Positions 20,790 to 33,679 of a DNA stretch of 64,000 nucleotides are shown in pieces. The stretch is taken from NCBI GenBank assembly GCA_025667525.1, contig CM046878.1, forward strand, positions 94,751,237 through 94,815,236. Direction: 5' to 3'. The stretch comes from Glebionis coronaria. Its lineage: Eukaryota > Streptophyta > Magnoliopsida > Asterales > Asteraceae. The notes beneath the pieces are model-generated. The model did not search any database. It was not told the DNA's origin and saw nothing but the letters and a program-made list of their open reading frames with translations. Position numbers and translations under genes: made by a program. Each line of letters opens with the position of its first letter. Position 1 is the first letter of the stretch.

Positions 20790-23700
20790 ATGCGCACTCG
20801 ATCCACGTCTTATCAAGAGCCCGAGCCTCTCGATAACTTAGACATGGCTGGTGTCCAAAACAACAATAACATACCACCTCCGAACAACAATAATAACAAC
20901 AACAACCCGCCTTTCAACAACATGAATAACAACAACAATGAGCCCCTTCCGGATAATCGCCCAATGATTGAACTGCTGCAAGCTCATGTTGATGGCAACA
21001 CGGATCCAATTGTTATACCACCAATTGCCGCCAACAATTTCGAGCTCAAGTCAGGCTTTATCCAGATGGTCTCCGCTCAGCCATTCTTGGGACGCACCAT
21101 TGATGACCCACATGACCATATCAAGAGATTTATACAACTCACCAACACGGTCAAGTTCAATGGGGTTCCACAGGAGGTCATAAGGTTACAACTTTTTCCC
21201 TTTTCTTTAGAGGGACAAGCCCGGCATTGGCTTGCTAAGGAACCGCCACAGAGTATTCTCTCGTGGACGGATTTGGAAACAAAGTTTATCAACTACTTTT
21301 TTCCACCCTCTCGTACTACCGCTTTGCGGAATGAGATTATAAACTTTGAACAAAAGTACGATGAGTCATTCAGTGAATCTTGGGATCGTTTTAAAGATCT
21401 TTTAAGAAAATGCCCACAACATGGTTTTACCAAAGTACATCAAATAAATACTTTTTACAATGGTTTAAGCATGAGTGACCAAGATTCACTGAATAGTGCC
21501 TCAGGGGGTAATTTATTGGCTAAGACGTCCAATGCTGCTTGGGATATCATTGAGAACAAATCTCGTGTGCAAACCAAGAGCGTTAGGACCAATGTTGCTA
21601 GTGCTAGCACTAATGACAGCGACAAGCGATTAGACAAAATCACTACGCTTCTTGAATCGCTTGTCACACACACCGTCAGCAACAACAACAGCAACAACGC
21701 CAAAAACGCACAAGTGAACGCTGTCAGCCAACCTTGTGAGATATGCGGTGGTCCCCACTCCTACACAACTTGTACCGCCACCCAAGATTACCCTGCTGAG
21801 AATGTGAATGCGGCATATGGCACCTATCCTCAACCCGCTTATCAAGCAAAACCCCAAGGTGACCGTAACTTGCTTAGCTATCGCAACAACAACTATCTTT
21901 CCCCACCTGGTTTTCCTCCTACCAACCCAAACCAACAACAAAACCTTAATCGCCCTCCTCAACAACAACAACAACCTCGACAACCATACATCCCACCTCA
22001 CAAGCAGCAACAACCGCCTCAAAGAAACAATCAAGTCTACCAACAACCTGCTTACCAACCACCTGCATACAATGCTCCTCCCAACCAACCCACCGCTCTT
22101 CACCAAGAAGTGGAAACTTATATGAGGACTAACGATGCGATAGTGGGAAATCTTCAGAGAGAAGTGCTCAACCTGAAAGCCGATTTGGTAAAGCAAGGAA
22201 ATGATTTGAGAGCCGATATGCGAAACACGTTGGATAGTCAGACGAATGACTTGAGGAACATGATGGCTAGTTTCTTCCAAAGTAGTCAACCCTCTTCTTC
22301 GGGTACTCTTCCGAGTAAAACCGTTGCAAACCCAAGAGGGGAGATGAAAGCAATCACCACTCGAAGTGGTAAAGGTACAAAGGAACCCGAGCTTCCTATA
22401 CCCCCACCGGTGGTTGTGACTAAGGAGAACGAGTCGCCTGCTCCTATTCCTCCTCCTTCTCCTTCCCAAATTTCTCCACCTCTTCTTTCTACACCTCCTC
22501 CACCCGCGGTTGTGAGTGACCCTATTCCTCTAAAGCCTTCATCTTCTTCCAATATACCTTATCCTTCAAGGTTGAGGAAAGAGAAGCAAAAGAGCAAGGA
22601 TGATATTCAGGTTTCTAATTTTCTTAAAATGTTTAAACAACTGAATTTCAATATCTCCTTCGCTGAGGCTCTCGCTCACATGCCCAAGTATGCTAAAATG
22701 TTTAAAGACCTTCTGAGCGACAAAGAAAAGCTCCTAGACATTGCCAACACCCAACTTAATGAGAACTGCTCTGCAGTGCTCTTAAGGAAATTGCCAACCA
22801 AGCTTGGTGATCCGGGTCGTTTTCTTATCCCTTGCAATTTCCCGGGAGTAGAGAATTGCATGGCCCTAGCCGATCTAGGTGCCAGTATTAATCTCATGCC
22901 TCTAAGTGTTTGGAAGCAATTATCTCTCCCAGAGCTAGTCCCCACTAAAATGACTTTGGAATTGGCCAACCGTACGGTTGCTTATCCAGTGGGGATAGCC
23001 GAAGACGTTATTGTAGGAGTCGACAAATTCACCTTTCCTGCTGATTTTGTTGTCGTCGACTACGAGATGGACCCCCGTGTGCCACTGATTGTTGGTCGTC
23101 CATTCCTTAGGACCGGTCGCACTCTCATTGATGTTGAAGCCGGAGAGCTTATCATGAGAGTGGGTGACGACAAAGTAGTCTTCAACATGGGAAAGTTGTC
23201 TAAACAGCCTTATTCATATGAGAGCGTTAATTGTATTGACGTTCTTGATGAGGCTTGTGAAGAACACTTTAATGATGCTTGCAAAAGTATTCCTACCTCT
23301 CTTCCCACTGTTGAGACCGTGTCCTCTCTTGATTCATCGTTGTCTCTATTTGGAGATAGTGATTTATTCTGGAACAATCTTGAAGCTACCATGGGAGATG
23401 CGAATTTAGCTACTAATGATTCTCCCACCGAGGGGGATGAAGACATGAGTTTCTTTGACAATCTTCTTACCGAAGACAATCCTTCTCCTCCATCTCCCAC
23501 GGTTATTGCAATCGATGCCACGACTTTGAAAACGCCTCCCGTCAAAAATCCTCCGGATTTGGAACTTAAGGAGTTGCCGCCACATCTCGAGTATGTGTTC
23601 CTGGACGACAACAAGAAATCGCCCGTCATTATTGCGAAGGATTTGAAAGATGAAGAGAAGACTCGCCTCGTTGCTGTGTTGAAGGACCATAAGAAGGCTA

Positions 23701-26468
23701 TCGCGTGGAAAATCTCGGATATTCGTGGAATTGATCCTCACTTCTGCACACACAAAATTCTCATGGAGGACGACTTCAAGCCCACTATTCAAAGCCAACG
23801 AAGGGTGAATCCAAAAATCCATGAAGTCATCAAAACAGAGGTTATCAAACTTCTTGATGCAGGTATGATTTACCCTATTTCGGATTCCCCGTGGGTTAGT
23901 CCAATCCATTGTGTGCCCAAGAAGGGCGGAATAACCGTTGTTCCCAATGAACACAACGAGTTGATTCCCACTCGTCTCGTTACTAGGTGGAGAGTTTGTA
24001 TAGACTACCGCAAACTCAATGATGCCACGAGAAAGGATCATTTCCCTCTACCTTTTATGGACCAAATGCTTGAACGATTAGCCGGTAATGAATATTACTG
24101 CTTTTTGGATGGTTTCTCGGGTTATTTTCAAATACCCATCGATCCCCAAGATCAAGAGAAGACTACATTCACTTGTCCCTATGGCACTTTCGCTTACAAA
24201 AGAATGCCTTTTGGCTTATGTAATGCGCCAGGGACTTTCCAAAGGTGCATGTTAGCCATCTTCCATGACATGGTTGAACAAACCATGGAAGTCTTCATGG
24301 ATGATTTCTCGGTCTTCGGGGATTCATTCTCTGCTTGCCTTGCCAATTTAGAACGTATGCTAAAGCGGTGCGAAGACACTCGCCTTGTTCTAAATTGGGA
24401 AAAATGCCATTTCATGGTAAAAGAAGGCATCGTGCTTGGACATAAGATTTCGAAAGCCGGTCTTGAAGTTGACCGTGCTAAAGTCGATGTAATCGCAAAG
24501 TTGCCTCCACCTTCCACTGTGAAGGGTGTGAGAAGTTTCTTGGGTCATGCGGGCTTCTACCGTCGATTTATCAAAGATTTTTCTCAAATCGCTCGCCCGA
24601 TGACCCACCTCTTGGAAAAAGATACTCCATTTATCTTCTCCAAAGAGTGCCTTGAAGCCTTTAACTCACTTAAGGATAAGCTAACTAAAGCACCCGTCTT
24701 GGTTACCCCTAATTGGGAGCTTCCCTTTGAGTTGATGTGCGATGCTAGTGATTTTGCTATTGGAGCGGTTCTTGGACAAAGAGTGAACAAACACTTCCAA
24801 CCGATCCATTACGCTAGCAAGACAATGACTGGGGCACAATTGCATTATACGACAACCGAAAAAGAGCTTTTAGCGGTTGTCTATGCTTTTGAAAAATTCC
24901 GCCCCTATCTTGTCCTTTCCACCACCATTGTGTACACCGATCATTCCGCGCTGAAGTACTTGTTGACAAAGCAAGATTCCAAACCAAGACTTCTTCGCTG
25001 GGTTTTGCTGCTCCAGGAATTTAAAATCGACATCCGCGATAAAAAAGGAGCAGAAAACCTAGCCGCGGACCATCTTAGTAGACTTGAGGATCCATACCAA
25101 GGGGATCATCCGACCAAAGAAATCAATGATTCTTTTCCTTTGGAGACCTTAATGTCTATAAACTCGAAGCCGAATGAAACCCCGTGGTTTGCGGACTTTG
25201 CAAATTACTTGGCGGGTGGAATTCTCAAGGAAGGGTTGACGTCCCAGCAAAAGAAGAAGTTCTTTACCGACATCAAGACTTACTTTTGGGACGACCCTTA
25301 CCTATTCAAACAATGTGCTGATCTGATAATTCGCCGATGTGTTGATGGACCGGCAGCGTCGGACATCCTTGATGCTTGCCACAAAGGACCCACCGGTGGT
25401 CACTTTGGTCCCAACTACACCGCAAAGAAAGTGTTTGATTCGGGATTTTATTGGCCCTCCATATATCGTGACGCTCACAATATGGTTAAGCGATGTGATG
25501 TTTGCCAAAAGCAAGGCAAAATCACACATAAAGACGAAATGCCTCAGAACTTCATTCAAGAGTGTGAAATTTTTGATGTTTGGGGTATCGACTTTATGGG
25601 GCCATTCCCTTCATCTAAAGGAAACAAATACATCCTTGTAGCCGTTGACTACGTTTCAAAGTGGGTTGAAGCCAAATCTTTGCCTACTAATGACGCAAGG
25701 GTGGTTTGTAACTTTTTGAAAGCTCTATTCGCTCGCTTCGGTGTGCCTCGTGCCATTATTAGTGATCGTGGGACTCATTTCTGCAATGATCAATTTGCTC
25801 GAGTCATGGCTAAGTATGGTGTAAATCATCGTCTTTCCACAGCCTACCACCCACAAACTAATGGCCAGGCTGAAATATCAAACCGAGGGCTGAAGCGAAT
25901 TTTGGAAAGAACCGTGGGAGAGCATCGTGCCGCATGGGCTGATAAACTTGATGATGCTTTGTGGGCTTTCCGTACTGCTTACAAGACCCCGATCGGCTGT
26001 ACGCCTTATCGTCTTGTTTACGGGAAAGCGTGCCACCTCCCCATTGAGTTGGAGCACAAGGCTTATTGGGCCTTGAAGTGGGCTAATTTTGATATAAACA
26101 AAGCCGGTGACCTACGCAAGATCCAACTCAATGAGCTGAATGAACTCCGTAATGAGGCTTATGAAAATTCTTTGATCTATAAGGAACGAACTAAGCTCAT
26201 TCACGACTCCAAGATTAAAAACCGAGAGTTCCATGTTGGAGACAAAGTCTTACTTTTTAACTCTCGGTTGAAAATCTTTTCGGGCAAGCTCAAATCTCGT
26301 TGGTCCGGCCCATTCACCATCGCCCAAATTTTTCCATATGGTACTCTCGAGCTCGCTCAACCTAATGGACCAAATTTTAAGGTGAATGGCCAACGAGTGA
26401 AGTTATACTTTGGTGAGGACACCTCTCAGGAGGTGATTCCATCCCTCACCACGTTCCCCATGAACTGA
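20790..26468 (+). CDS. Athila-type gag-pol polyprotein, uninterrupted, 1892 residues
   Basis: A single open frame from [20 protein letters not shown] to the TGA at 26466-26468. An Asn-rich head is followed by a capsid-like gag (about 90-260, with [14 protein letters not shown]). Then come a zinc-knuckle-like [13 protein letters not shown] near 315 and a Pro/Gln-rich stretch. Aspartic protease ([15 protein letters not shown]) is near 694, and reverse transcriptase has [14 protein letters not shown] near 1027 and FMDD near 1169. RNase H ([13 protein letters not shown]) is near 1317. Integrase has an HHCC finger (HFGPNY to CDVCQKQGK, near 1537-1580), DFMGP near 1600, SDRGTHF near 1657 and QTNGQAE near 1690. 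All catalytic motifs are present and the frame is open over 5.7 kb, which is unusual for an element with no detectable 3' LTR. Long antisense readings over this region are shadows. Confidence 0.95.
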   Translation: MRTRSTSYQEPEPLDNLDMAGVQNNNNIPPPNNNNNNNNPPFNNMNNNNNEPLPDNRPMIELLQAHVDGNTDPIVIPPIAANNFELKSGFIQMVSAQPFLGRTIDDPHDHIKRFIQLTNTVKFNGVPQEVIRLQLFPFSLEGQARHWLAKEPPQSILSWTDLETKFINYFFPPSRTTALRNEIINFEQKYDESFSESWDRFKDLLRKCPQHGFTKVHQINTFYNGLSMSDQDSLNSASGGNLLAKTSNAAWDIIENKSRVQTKSVRTNVASASTNDSDKRLDKITTLLESLVTHTVSNNNSNNAKNAQVNAVSQPCEICGGPHSYTTCTATQDYPAENVNAAYGTYPQPAYQAKPQGDRNLLSYRNNNYLSPPGFPPTNPNQQQNLNRPPQQQQQPRQPYIPPHKQQQPPQRNNQVYQQPAYQPPAYNAPPNQPTALHQEVETYMRTNDAIVGNLQREVLNLKADLVKQGNDLRADMRNTLDSQTNDLRNMMASFFQSSQPSSSGTLPSKTVANPRGEMKAITTRSGKGTKEPELPIPPPVVVTKENESPAPIPPPSPSQISPPLLSTPPPPAVVSDPIPLKPSSSSNIPYPSRLRKEKQKSKDDIQVSNFLKMFKQLNFNISFAEALAHMPKYAKMFKDLLSDKEKLLDIANTQLNENCSAVLLRKLPTKLGDPGRFLIPCNFPGVENCMALADLGASINLMPLSVWKQLSLPELVPTKMTLELANRTVAYPVGIAEDVIVGVDKFTFPADFVVVDYEMDPRVPLIVGRPFLRTGRTLIDVEAGELIMRVGDDKVVFNMGKLSKQPYSYESVNCIDVLDEACEEHFNDACKSIPTSLPTVETVSSLDSSLSLFGDSDLFWNNLEATMGDANLATNDSPTEGDEDMSFFDNLLTEDNPSPPSPTVIAIDATTLKTPPVKNPPDLELKELPPHLEYVFLDDNKKSPVIIAKDLKDEEKTRLVAVLKDHKKAIAWKISDIRGIDPHFCTHKILMEDDFKPTIQSQRRVNPKIHEVIKTEVIKLLDAGMIYPISDSPWVSPIHCVPKKGGITVVPNEHNELIPTRLVTRWRVCIDYRKLNDATRKDHFPLPFMDQMLERLAGNEYYCFLDGFSGYFQIPIDPQDQEKTTFTCPYGTFAYKRMPFGLCNAPGTFQRCMLAIFHDMVEQTMEVFMDDFSVFGDSFSACLANLERMLKRCEDTRLVLNWEKCHFMVKEGIVLGHKISKAGLEVDRAKVDVIAKLPPPSTVKGVRSFLGHAGFYRRFIKDFSQIARPMTHLLEKDTPFIFSKECLEAFNSLKDKLTKAPVLVTPNWELPFELMCDASDFAIGAVLGQRVNKHFQPIHYASKTMTGAQLHYTTTEKELLAVVYAFEKFRPYLVLSTTIVYTDHSALKYLLTKQDSKPRLLRWVLLLQEFKIDIRDKKGAENLAADHLSRLEDPYQGDHPTKEINDSFPLETLMSINSKPNETPWFADFANYLAGGILKEGLTSQQKKKFFTDIKTYFWDDPYLFKQCADLIIRRCVDGPAASDILDACHKGPTGGHFGPNYTAKKVFDSGFYWPSIYRDAHNMVKRCDVCQKQGKITHKDEMPQNFIQECEIFDVWGIDFMGPFPSSKGNKYILVAVDYVSKWVEAKSLPTNDARVVCNFLKALFARFGVPRAIISDRGTHFCNDQFARVMAKYGVNHRLSTAYHPQTNGQAEISNRGLKRILERTVGEHRAAWADKLDDALWAFRTAYKTPIGCTPYRLVYGKACHLPIELEHKAYWALKWANFDINKAGDLRKIQLNELNELRNEAYENSLIYKERTKLIHDSKIKNREFHVGDKVLLFNSRLKIFSGKLKSRWSGPFTIAQIFPYGTLELAQPNGPNFKVNGQRVKLYFGEDTSQEVIPSLTTFPMN

Positions 26469-28352
26469 ATTTGGGTCGAGTCAGGCTCGTGACTCGGTTA
26501 TCAAAAACAAGCGCTCCTCGGGAGGCAGCCCGAGTATCTACCCCTTTAACCCCCTAAGTGTAGGGGAGGACCTATTTTGGTCGTTTGTGTTTGTGTGGTG
26601 ATGTGCTTACAGGGATTACTGCAATCTTGGACATCTTTGAAGAACCGTGCTCCTGTGTTATCCGAAATCCGGTTCTATCTCTCAACTATCGTGATTCAAT
26701 TTTCTTCATTCTCACATTTGAAATTGATCACTTTAGTCGTCTCTTCCTTAACTCGAGTTAACCAACGTGCACAATGTCATAAGTGTAGGGGAGACTTTTC
26801 CCACATGCTTAAACATTGAGGACAATGTTTATCTTAAGTGTAGGGGAGACTTCTATCGAAGTTTTAAGTGGACTTTTCCATGAAAATGCCTTCAATTAAC
26901 CGGAAAATCATATTTTTCAACATTTTTCAAATTTTTAATTAACTTTGGCCATTTAGTCGTAATTTTTAAAATTTTTATCATTGCTTTCATATGTATATAT
27001 CCCGCAATAAAGTCAAAATATTAATAAATTGGTATAGCTAGTTTAGATATCTTTGACATATTAGGCCCGTTGCGTTTATTTTGACTCAACCCGAATAGAC
27101 TTATCCAAGTTTATTCTAGCTAGTATCCTTAACCATGTAGACCTTAATTGGTTTATTAGGCTAAGTGTCCACGAGTCTCATTACTTGAGATTTTAAATTG
27201 TGGAGGACGAGAAATGATAGAGTCAATTATAAGTCGGTATTCTTGCGCAAGCTCACTTGGTGTAATTATTTGCCCATTCTCCCATCACTTGCTAATAATT
27301 TATCTGCAATAAGTAAGGTCTTACGATTTGAAAAGTTACTTAGCTTCTAGCCCAAGATCGTTTAAAAGTTGCTCGGTAATGATAAGAGTTCATAGCCAAG
27401 GCATAACTTATGAAGCGGGGCGCGAAGATTGGCGAGTCCGAAAAGGCCCTAACAAGGCATGAGGATTCAAATTTATTGTTGAAGATCCAAAGTGATGTGA
27501 AAAGCATTATTCCTAAAGTCAATATGAAGGATCAAGACTCACGACGAAAAGCAATCAACTCCCATAAAGATCATGGAGAAGTCTATCCGAAAAGACCCTA
27601 ACAAGGTATGAGGATAAATAGATCCAAGTCCGAAAAGGAGGCGGATCGTTGTATCTCAAAATCCCAATTAGAGATTGAAGAAATAATCATGAAGTCGTGG
27701 TCAACAAAGTTGGAGTACCCCTCAAAAGTCTCCAAGTGAAGAAATTCTATTATGATGAGAAGACCATTATCTCAAGAACGTCTCTCGAAGATATGAAGTA
27801 TGAAGTACATGCCAAATATCGGCCCGAGAAAGGTCTCAAATCATGAACCAAGTTATGCCAAGATATGAACTTTTTGATATCCCGAGAAGCAGTTTTAAGA
27901 GATTTTGTCCTTTAGCTAACTAGTGATCAAATCGTCCTACTTTGCTTTCAGCCCTAATAAACTATCGAACTAAGTCCAAAAATGCATCTTCATGATCATT
28001 CTAAGACAAAAATAAAATATAAGAGATACACCTAGGAATAAGGGAGTTTAAGCATTTAATTAAGCCATGTGTGTAAGTGTTTGAATTGCTAACTTATAAT
28101 AACAATGATCTCGTTTTTAAGCTTAGTTTGGGGAACGTGAAACTTGAGGGTGATAAATCTTCGCAGCACCAAAGCCCTAATGTAAGTCATCGATTTCTCT
28201 ACAAGTTATTTCCATGTAGCTATTTTCACGTGAAAATGGTTTTCTATCCCTTTGTTATCTTTGAAGTTTTATTTCTTTAATTTTTGTTTAGTAGAATTTT
28301 AAATAAGGCCAAGGTTGATTAATTATGAGAAAAGTGTAAACTTGCTTTATCA
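26469..28352 (+). other. Long non-coding tail of Athila B
   Basis: TAAGTGTAGGGGA occurs at 26555, 26780 and 26835 and looks like repeated polypurine-tract sequence. Around 27430-27660 the phrase GTCCGAAAAGG / CCCTAACAAGG(C/T)ATGAGGAT recurs with variation. GTTTGGGGAACGTGAAACTTGAGGG near 28127-28151 could be the true PPT, followed by TGATA as in the 5' LTR start, but the following 200 bp do not match that LTR. No env-like gene is open here. Confidence 0.6.
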
Positions 28353-28945
28353 CAGAGTATACTTGAAAGTATATTGGTCAATTTTGGATGATGTTTGATG
28401 GATCAAATATTGGACTTATCCCAACTATATGATTTTGCTTTATGGATCTTTGTCATTAAGTAAATCATAAATAGTTATCCTTAGACCTGAGATACCAGAA
28501 AACTGCATTGAATATAGTGCATTTCTGTAAGGTAACCTAACGCTAAACGTAACTGGTAGTCATAAGGGTTATTTTCAGAAGTGTTGCAAAGTTCATGTGT
28601 TTTGCTTGTAGTCGAAATGGGATTCGTTTCCTTCAAATTATTATTTGAAGTATAAATACAACTGGGCCCATCGGGGGAATAGTAAGATGTTTATGTGGCC
28701 ACACCCAAATTTGTTTTGGTAATCTTGCTATATCCGTAAACGAGAAACAGAATAGTTAATGAAGGAATGACTAAGCTCCATATCCTTATTAACGATGTAT
28801 TTGAAATGAAAGGATAATAATAATGATATAATCATTAAAAGGTTTTGTCCAGGAGGCCTTACTCGAGTTGTACTAGTGACATTGTTAGTGTAACTAGACG
28901 CTAATCAATGTGATCACGATATTCAAATTTTGTCCAAGTGGGAGC
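28353..28945 (+). other. 3' untranslated region of Copia A, right of Athila B
   Basis: Non-coding. Ends in the purine-rich AAGTGGGAGC at 28936-28945, which directly precedes the 3' LTR and serves as its polypurine tract. Confidence 0.7.
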
Positions 28946-29736
28946 TGAAAGTTTATGGACTTAAAAATCGATTATCGTGTGATAGGATCGAACTCGAGAT
29001 CACGGGATTGCACATATTACGTGAAGGGTTAATTTGTTTATTAAATATATTTATTATATTTATTAAATCAAACTGTAGCTAACGATCGTTAAGTAATTAA
29101 AAGTTAAGTATTAAACGACCGTTATAGAAGGTTAAAGAAACTAAAAGAAGGAGTCGGAGAAGTTCCAGAAACCTCTTTTGGAGGTGATGTATATCCGGCC
29201 TAAAGAGGAGACAAAGAAAAGGGGAAAAGGTTTGTGGCTTTATTTTGTTTAACCTTGGAAGAGAAGTTTTCCAAGGTGTATATAAACAAACCAAAAGCCT
29301 CATAATTTTCACCTCATATCTCTCTTTCTCTTGCTCTAAAATCCGGCCAAACAAACACCCTATTAGGGTTCTTCTTTCATTTTTATTAAGCTATTCTAGA
29401 TCTAGTCCTAGCCCCTCTCTAGGGTTGTTGGGTAGATCTTCCATAGACTTGGAAGCTCGGTTTGTTCGTGTTAGACTCACGATTAACTCGCCGTATCACG
29501 TGTGTACAAGATCGTGGTGTAATCTTGCTTTAGATTACATCCTGGTGGTGTTCGTGATCTATCTCTACCGGTGACCATTCCGTCAACTTGTAGATCTTGC
29601 TAGGATAGAGGTATGTAACCCTAGCCTTGATTAATTATAATCGTGTTAATTAAAGATCTTGTTAATTTGCTTCCGCTGTGTGTTCTTTGATCCACATTAG
29701 GGTTTTTATAATTATTATGATAAACATAAACCAACA
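28946..29736 (+). repeat. 3' LTR of Copia A
   Basis: Begins TGAAAGTTTATGG and ends ACCAACA. It is followed by the target-site copy ATCTT at 29737-29741. It carries the same promoter-like sequences and the same spurious 109-codon reading as the 5' LTR. Confidence 0.9.
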
Positions 29737-29741
29737 ATCTT

Positions 29742-32296
29742 TTAGATAAGATCCCTTGTAAATAAAATAAGATACTTCTTACGAACTATGGGTGAGAATA
29801 AAACTATCTTATAAGTACTTACAAATGTGGGGGATATCTAGCTAAGATATCCGTATGAAATTCATGGTTCAAAAGATTGGACCTAAACCCATGGATTGTA
29901 TGTTCACAGGATTTGTTATGAATAACATTGTTTATCGTTTCATTGTACATGAATCAAAAATAGACATAGTAATGGAATTAAGGAATGATTCATTCTTTGG
30001 AAATATATTCCTTGTTTACGAAGGAAAGTGAAAGATCATCTAGAATAGATGACGAGGTTGTCCAAGGTCAGAGACAATGAGATGATATTGATCTCTTAGA
30101 AGAGAGACATGATTGACCCAAGAAAAGGTTAAACCTATGAGAAACAAAATGAGATGAACCGATATAATGGTTGGATTCAGTTTTGTGTCTTTTATAGTAG
30201 GAAATGAGCCTACTTCTTATTGAGAAGCCTTACTTCTTTGAAAGGGTATCAATGAAAATAAGCCATTAAAAGTGAAATATATTCTATTATACAAAAGTAA
30301 ACTTACATGCTCGTGGATTTAACTCAAAAGAAGTTAGCCACTAGGCTAAAAGTGAATCTTTAATAAAAAGATGAAAGTCGATGGCATCACCATTGACATG
30401 TGCAAAGCAAGAATGGTAATCAAAGAATTTAGAAAACAAGAAGGTCTAACTTCCTTTGATACTTATTCGCATATTACGCGAATAACATCGATTAGGATGG
30501 TACTATATTGTCTCATTAAGAAATTTTGAAATTTCCTTATGTGGATGTGAAAACGATATTTCTAAACAGGGATTTAGAAAAGGAACTATACATGAACCAA
30601 CATGAGAGTTTCATGGTTCCTAGACTAAAAATATGTAGGCTTATTAAGTCATTATATGGCTTAAGGAAAGCTCCCAAGCAATAACATCAAACTTTTTGAC
30701 CATATCATGTCAGAATATGGATTTAAAATTGATGTATGTATGTGTGATCAATAGTAAATATGTACTCTTGTGATTATACATGAATAGTATACTTATCACT
30801 AGAAGTGATAACAAGATGAATAAATCCACTAATGATCTGTTGGAGTCAATATTTGACATGAATTTCATTAGTTGTTGGGCTTGTTGAACCTATATGGATT
30901 TAGTTTGAAGTCAAACATTAAGAAAAACAATATTATTGAGAGGTTCAATGAGGGGGATTTCGGCCTAGCTAGAGTCCAATGACATCTTTTTAAATATATT
31001 TAAAATAGAGGTAAAACTGTTTCCCATTTTGAATACTCAAAGAATATTGGGTATCTTATGTGCCTAATAACGTGTGTATGATCTGATTTAGAACTTATAA
31101 TCAGGCAAGCATATATATTAGCAATTCAAGTGGGGACCATTTGAATAAGTATTACTTGAGTACTATGATACTAATAATATTGCATTATGGAAGATATCCT
31201 GCTACTATCAAGTGACAGAGTAATGCAAATATGGATTCTTACATATAAGAATCTAGATCCACTAGAGCGGATGTATTTATCCTAAGTGGAAAGCTATGTC
31301 TTAGAAATATTGAAAGTATTTCAAAGAGACAATTATAGCTAAATCTATGATGAAATATTAATTTATTATTTGAGATAAATTTATAGAATATGCAGGATAG
31401 TTTACGTTAATTCGTAAAGGACATACCAAGATGGCGTATACCGGTGATGGCCATGTTTATAAAGTGTGATAGTCAATAGAATTGATAGAGCTCATATCAA
31501 AATGTAAAATGGTAAGTCGAGACATATCCATCATAGATTGTTATTGTTGCGACAACTACTCTCAACTAGAGTTATCACGATTGACTATGTAACGTCAAAG
31601 GATAACATCACGGACCCGCTTACGAAAGGCTTAAGTAGAGAGTTAGTTAGTGAGTCGTCTAAAGGAATGAGACTAAAGCCCTTGAGGAATGAGTTTCTAT
31701 GAAGGAAAACCTAACCCAGTTGACTGGAGATCCCAAGATCTGGGTTCAATAGGACAACCTAATCATAGAAATGTGGGGGGAAGTCACGTCAATGTGGGGG
31801 AGTTACTTAATACAATAACTTTTCTAGTTGATTCCTAAAATAAGGTGACTTGTGGAGAGGTTAAACATATGGCTTAATGATTCAGGATGAATTCATAAAG
31901 CAAAAATGATTCAAGATGAAATCATAAAACATATGTTTTTAATGATTCAAGATGAAATCACCTATATATGATAGGAGTGGGGTCGCTTCGAAGGAAATTA
32001 TGGGGGCGCAATTTCTAAGAGCTCTTGCAGAACCAGACGAGTGTTCATGACCATAACGAACACGACTATGAGGACTTAACAAGGTCAGGAAGAGTCTTGT
32101 GTGAGTGTGTATTGTCGTCTACGTAAACAGATATTGAGTTCAAGGACATCGCGTCTACTCAGATCTAGGAGACTAAGTGCATCTCACAATGGAAGGTTCA
32201 AAGGGTAACACCTACCTATCCTATGCATGACTTAACCGCAGAAATTTCGCAGAAAGTTTCGTGTGTTTTTGACCGATCTCCATTCATGTGGGGGAT
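29742..32296 (+). pseudogene. Decayed Copia C pol (integrase remnant, reverse transcriptase, RNase H)
   Basis: No long frame survives, but pieces of Copia pol read through. About 30390-30690 gives reverse-transcriptase phrases such as KARMVIKEF, DLEKELYMN and KSLYGLRKAP with interspersed stops. About 31590-31700 gives the RNase H end (ITDPLTKGLS-like, then RLKPLRNEF-like). Two GTGGGGGA purine tracts (31773-31803) follow, and a third at 32288-32295 directly precedes the 3' LTR. Decay is heavier than in Copia A, as expected if C is the older host element. Confidence 0.75.
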
Positions 32297-32937
32297 TCTT
32301 GGAATATTGTATAATGTAAATGAGATATCGTAGGATTTTGTATAAATCTATTTTAATAGCTGATTTAGACTTTGGGAATAAGTTTAGAAAATCAGTTTTA
32401 AATAAACAGAATATATCATTTGTTTGTAAACATTGACAAAATATGTTTAAACAAATAAGATATATCGAAATCAGTTTAATTCTTATGTGATATTCTGTCT
32501 TGGTGACCAAGACAAGTTTTCACTATAAATTAAACTCATTCTCATTCAGTTTTAAAAACACAGAAAATACAGTTTCATAGCAACCAAATTCCAGTAGACT
32601 CTTCGATCAGAGACATATAAGTTTCCTTGATCTTTTAGGCAGCTTTGTTAAATCCAACAGTACAACTTACAGTTTCGGCTGTTGTACCTTGGAAACAGAC
32701 GGCGAATCTGTTTTAAAGGAAGTGTGTCAAACACGTGCCTCGGCTCTTTATTGTTTATCATGTTTAACACGTGGTTCTGCTCGCATGAGCATTCTTGCTG
32801 GCGGTCTATTAAGTCTTTTATCATTTTATTGGTTTCTTTAATTATCGTTTATAATTATATTTGTCTGTTATTTATTTTCTGTTAGTTTAACTAAATTGTT
32901 TTGATTTTATAAATAAAAGTGTATATGTTTCCCTACA
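32297..32937 (+). repeat. 3' LTR of Copia C
   Basis: Begins TCTTGGAATATTG, probably a mutated TGTTGGAATATTG, right after GTGGGGGAT. Ends ACA at 32935-32937. The last 350 bp or so match 8666-9015. Confidence 0.75.
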
Positions 32938-33679
32938 AGCTTATTAAGGATGATGCTTATTATTTGTTTATTTATTAAATTTATACCGGTAACTCGGTAA
33001 GTTCTTATTTCAAATTAAGAAACACGATTAAGTACATCTTTTTATTTTTATAAAATGATTCATTGAGTCATTTAATGCTACAAATTCTAGTGACTTTTAA
33101 ATATACTATAAAAAAATAAAACATTCCAAGAATCAATCATGAATGATAGTTTCAATGTTCTACGTAGTGAGAGTCGTGCCGGCATGACCAAGTTTCACGT
33201 CTTTGCGAGCCATGACGAGTCATGACGTTTTTAAGGCATGAATTAAAGCGTCACGAAATATGAAAAAATATATATAATTATATATTTATGTTATATTATA
33301 ATTATATTGAGGTAAAAACAAGTGTAATACATAATGAATAAAGGTAAAAAACTATTTTTTGAATGTAAACTTTTTCATTTTTATATAAAAAAATACAATT
33401 TTATTGAAATTGAATTTAAAAAGGTTTCCACGTATCTCGTTTTATCGAGACTTATCACGTTTTTCACTTTTCGTCTTGTTTCAAGCCTTAAACTCAAGCC
33501 TTTGTCTATTACCTGGTTTGGAATCAAGGTTCACGCCTTTGCGAGGCTTTGCGAGCCGTTTAGAACCTTGTTTCTATCTATAAGAATAACCTATTTTTCA
33601 AAGAACAAACACAAACACAAATATCTGTTTTTTTCGGTTAACAAAAACTAATGAACACGAAAAGCGTCGTCTGTTTTGG
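32938..33679. other. Gap right of Copia C
   Basis: AT-rich with no supported gene. Sequence at 33160-33240 and 33460-33570 shares phrases such as TTTGCGAG(C/G)C and TTCACG, perhaps a worn repeat. Short readings here have no recognisable features. Confidence 0.4.

Larger units (their letters stand above)
19043..28352 (+). mobile_element. Athila-type Gypsy element B, inserted in Copia A, without a recognisable 3' LTR
   Basis: 5' LTR 19043-20577, primer site 20580-20594, a single gag-pol ORF 20790-26468 and a long non-coding tail to about 28352, where Copia A sequence resumes. The right limit rests on a possible CAGAG target duplication (19038-19042 and 28353-28357) and is tentative. No sequence before 28352 resembles the 1.5-kb 5' LTR, so the 3' LTR has been lost or replaced. 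Confidence 0.8.
11273..29736 (+). mobile_element. Copia element A, 18.5 kb, complete, with two nested insertions
   Basis: Bounded by LTRs of 792 and 791 bp that begin TGAAAGTTTATGG and end in CA, and flanked by ATCTT on both sides (11268-11272 and 29737-29741). Its own parts are the 5' LTR, a primer site, leader, gag-pol (14796-18835), a 3' untranslated region split by Athila B (18836-19042 and 28353-28945), a purine-rich AAGTGGGAGC just before the 3' LTR, and the 3' LTR. Insertion D sits in the leader and Gypsy B behind pol. Confidence 0.9.
8666..32937 (+). mobile_element. Copia element C: old, decayed, 5'-truncated, split by Copia A
   Basis: A truncated 5' LTR (8666-9015) and a full 3' LTR (32297-32937) match closely along their shared ends (for example GTTTAACAC then GCTCGCATGAGCATTCTTGC). 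Between them lie a leader and decayed gag (9016-11272) and decayed pol (29742-32296). These are separated by Copia A, whose TSD ATCTT shows that the interruption is an insertion. The pol remnants and both LTR copies are in the same orientation. Confidence 0.8.

Noticed and set aside
21630..22469. A 279-codon antisense ORF
   Set aside because: It is a shadow of the Pro/Gln-rich part of the Athila polyprotein, where codon bias keeps the opposite frame open.
28151..28352. A 3' LTR of Athila B starting at TGATA after GTTTGGGGAACG
   Set aside because: Only the first five bases and a short GTTTAGTAGAAT phrase agree with the 5' LTR, which is not enough to call an LTR.
33160..33570. A possible worn hAT-like element with TTTGCGAGCC ends
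   Set aside because: The two sides match only in short phrases, and no target duplication could be found.
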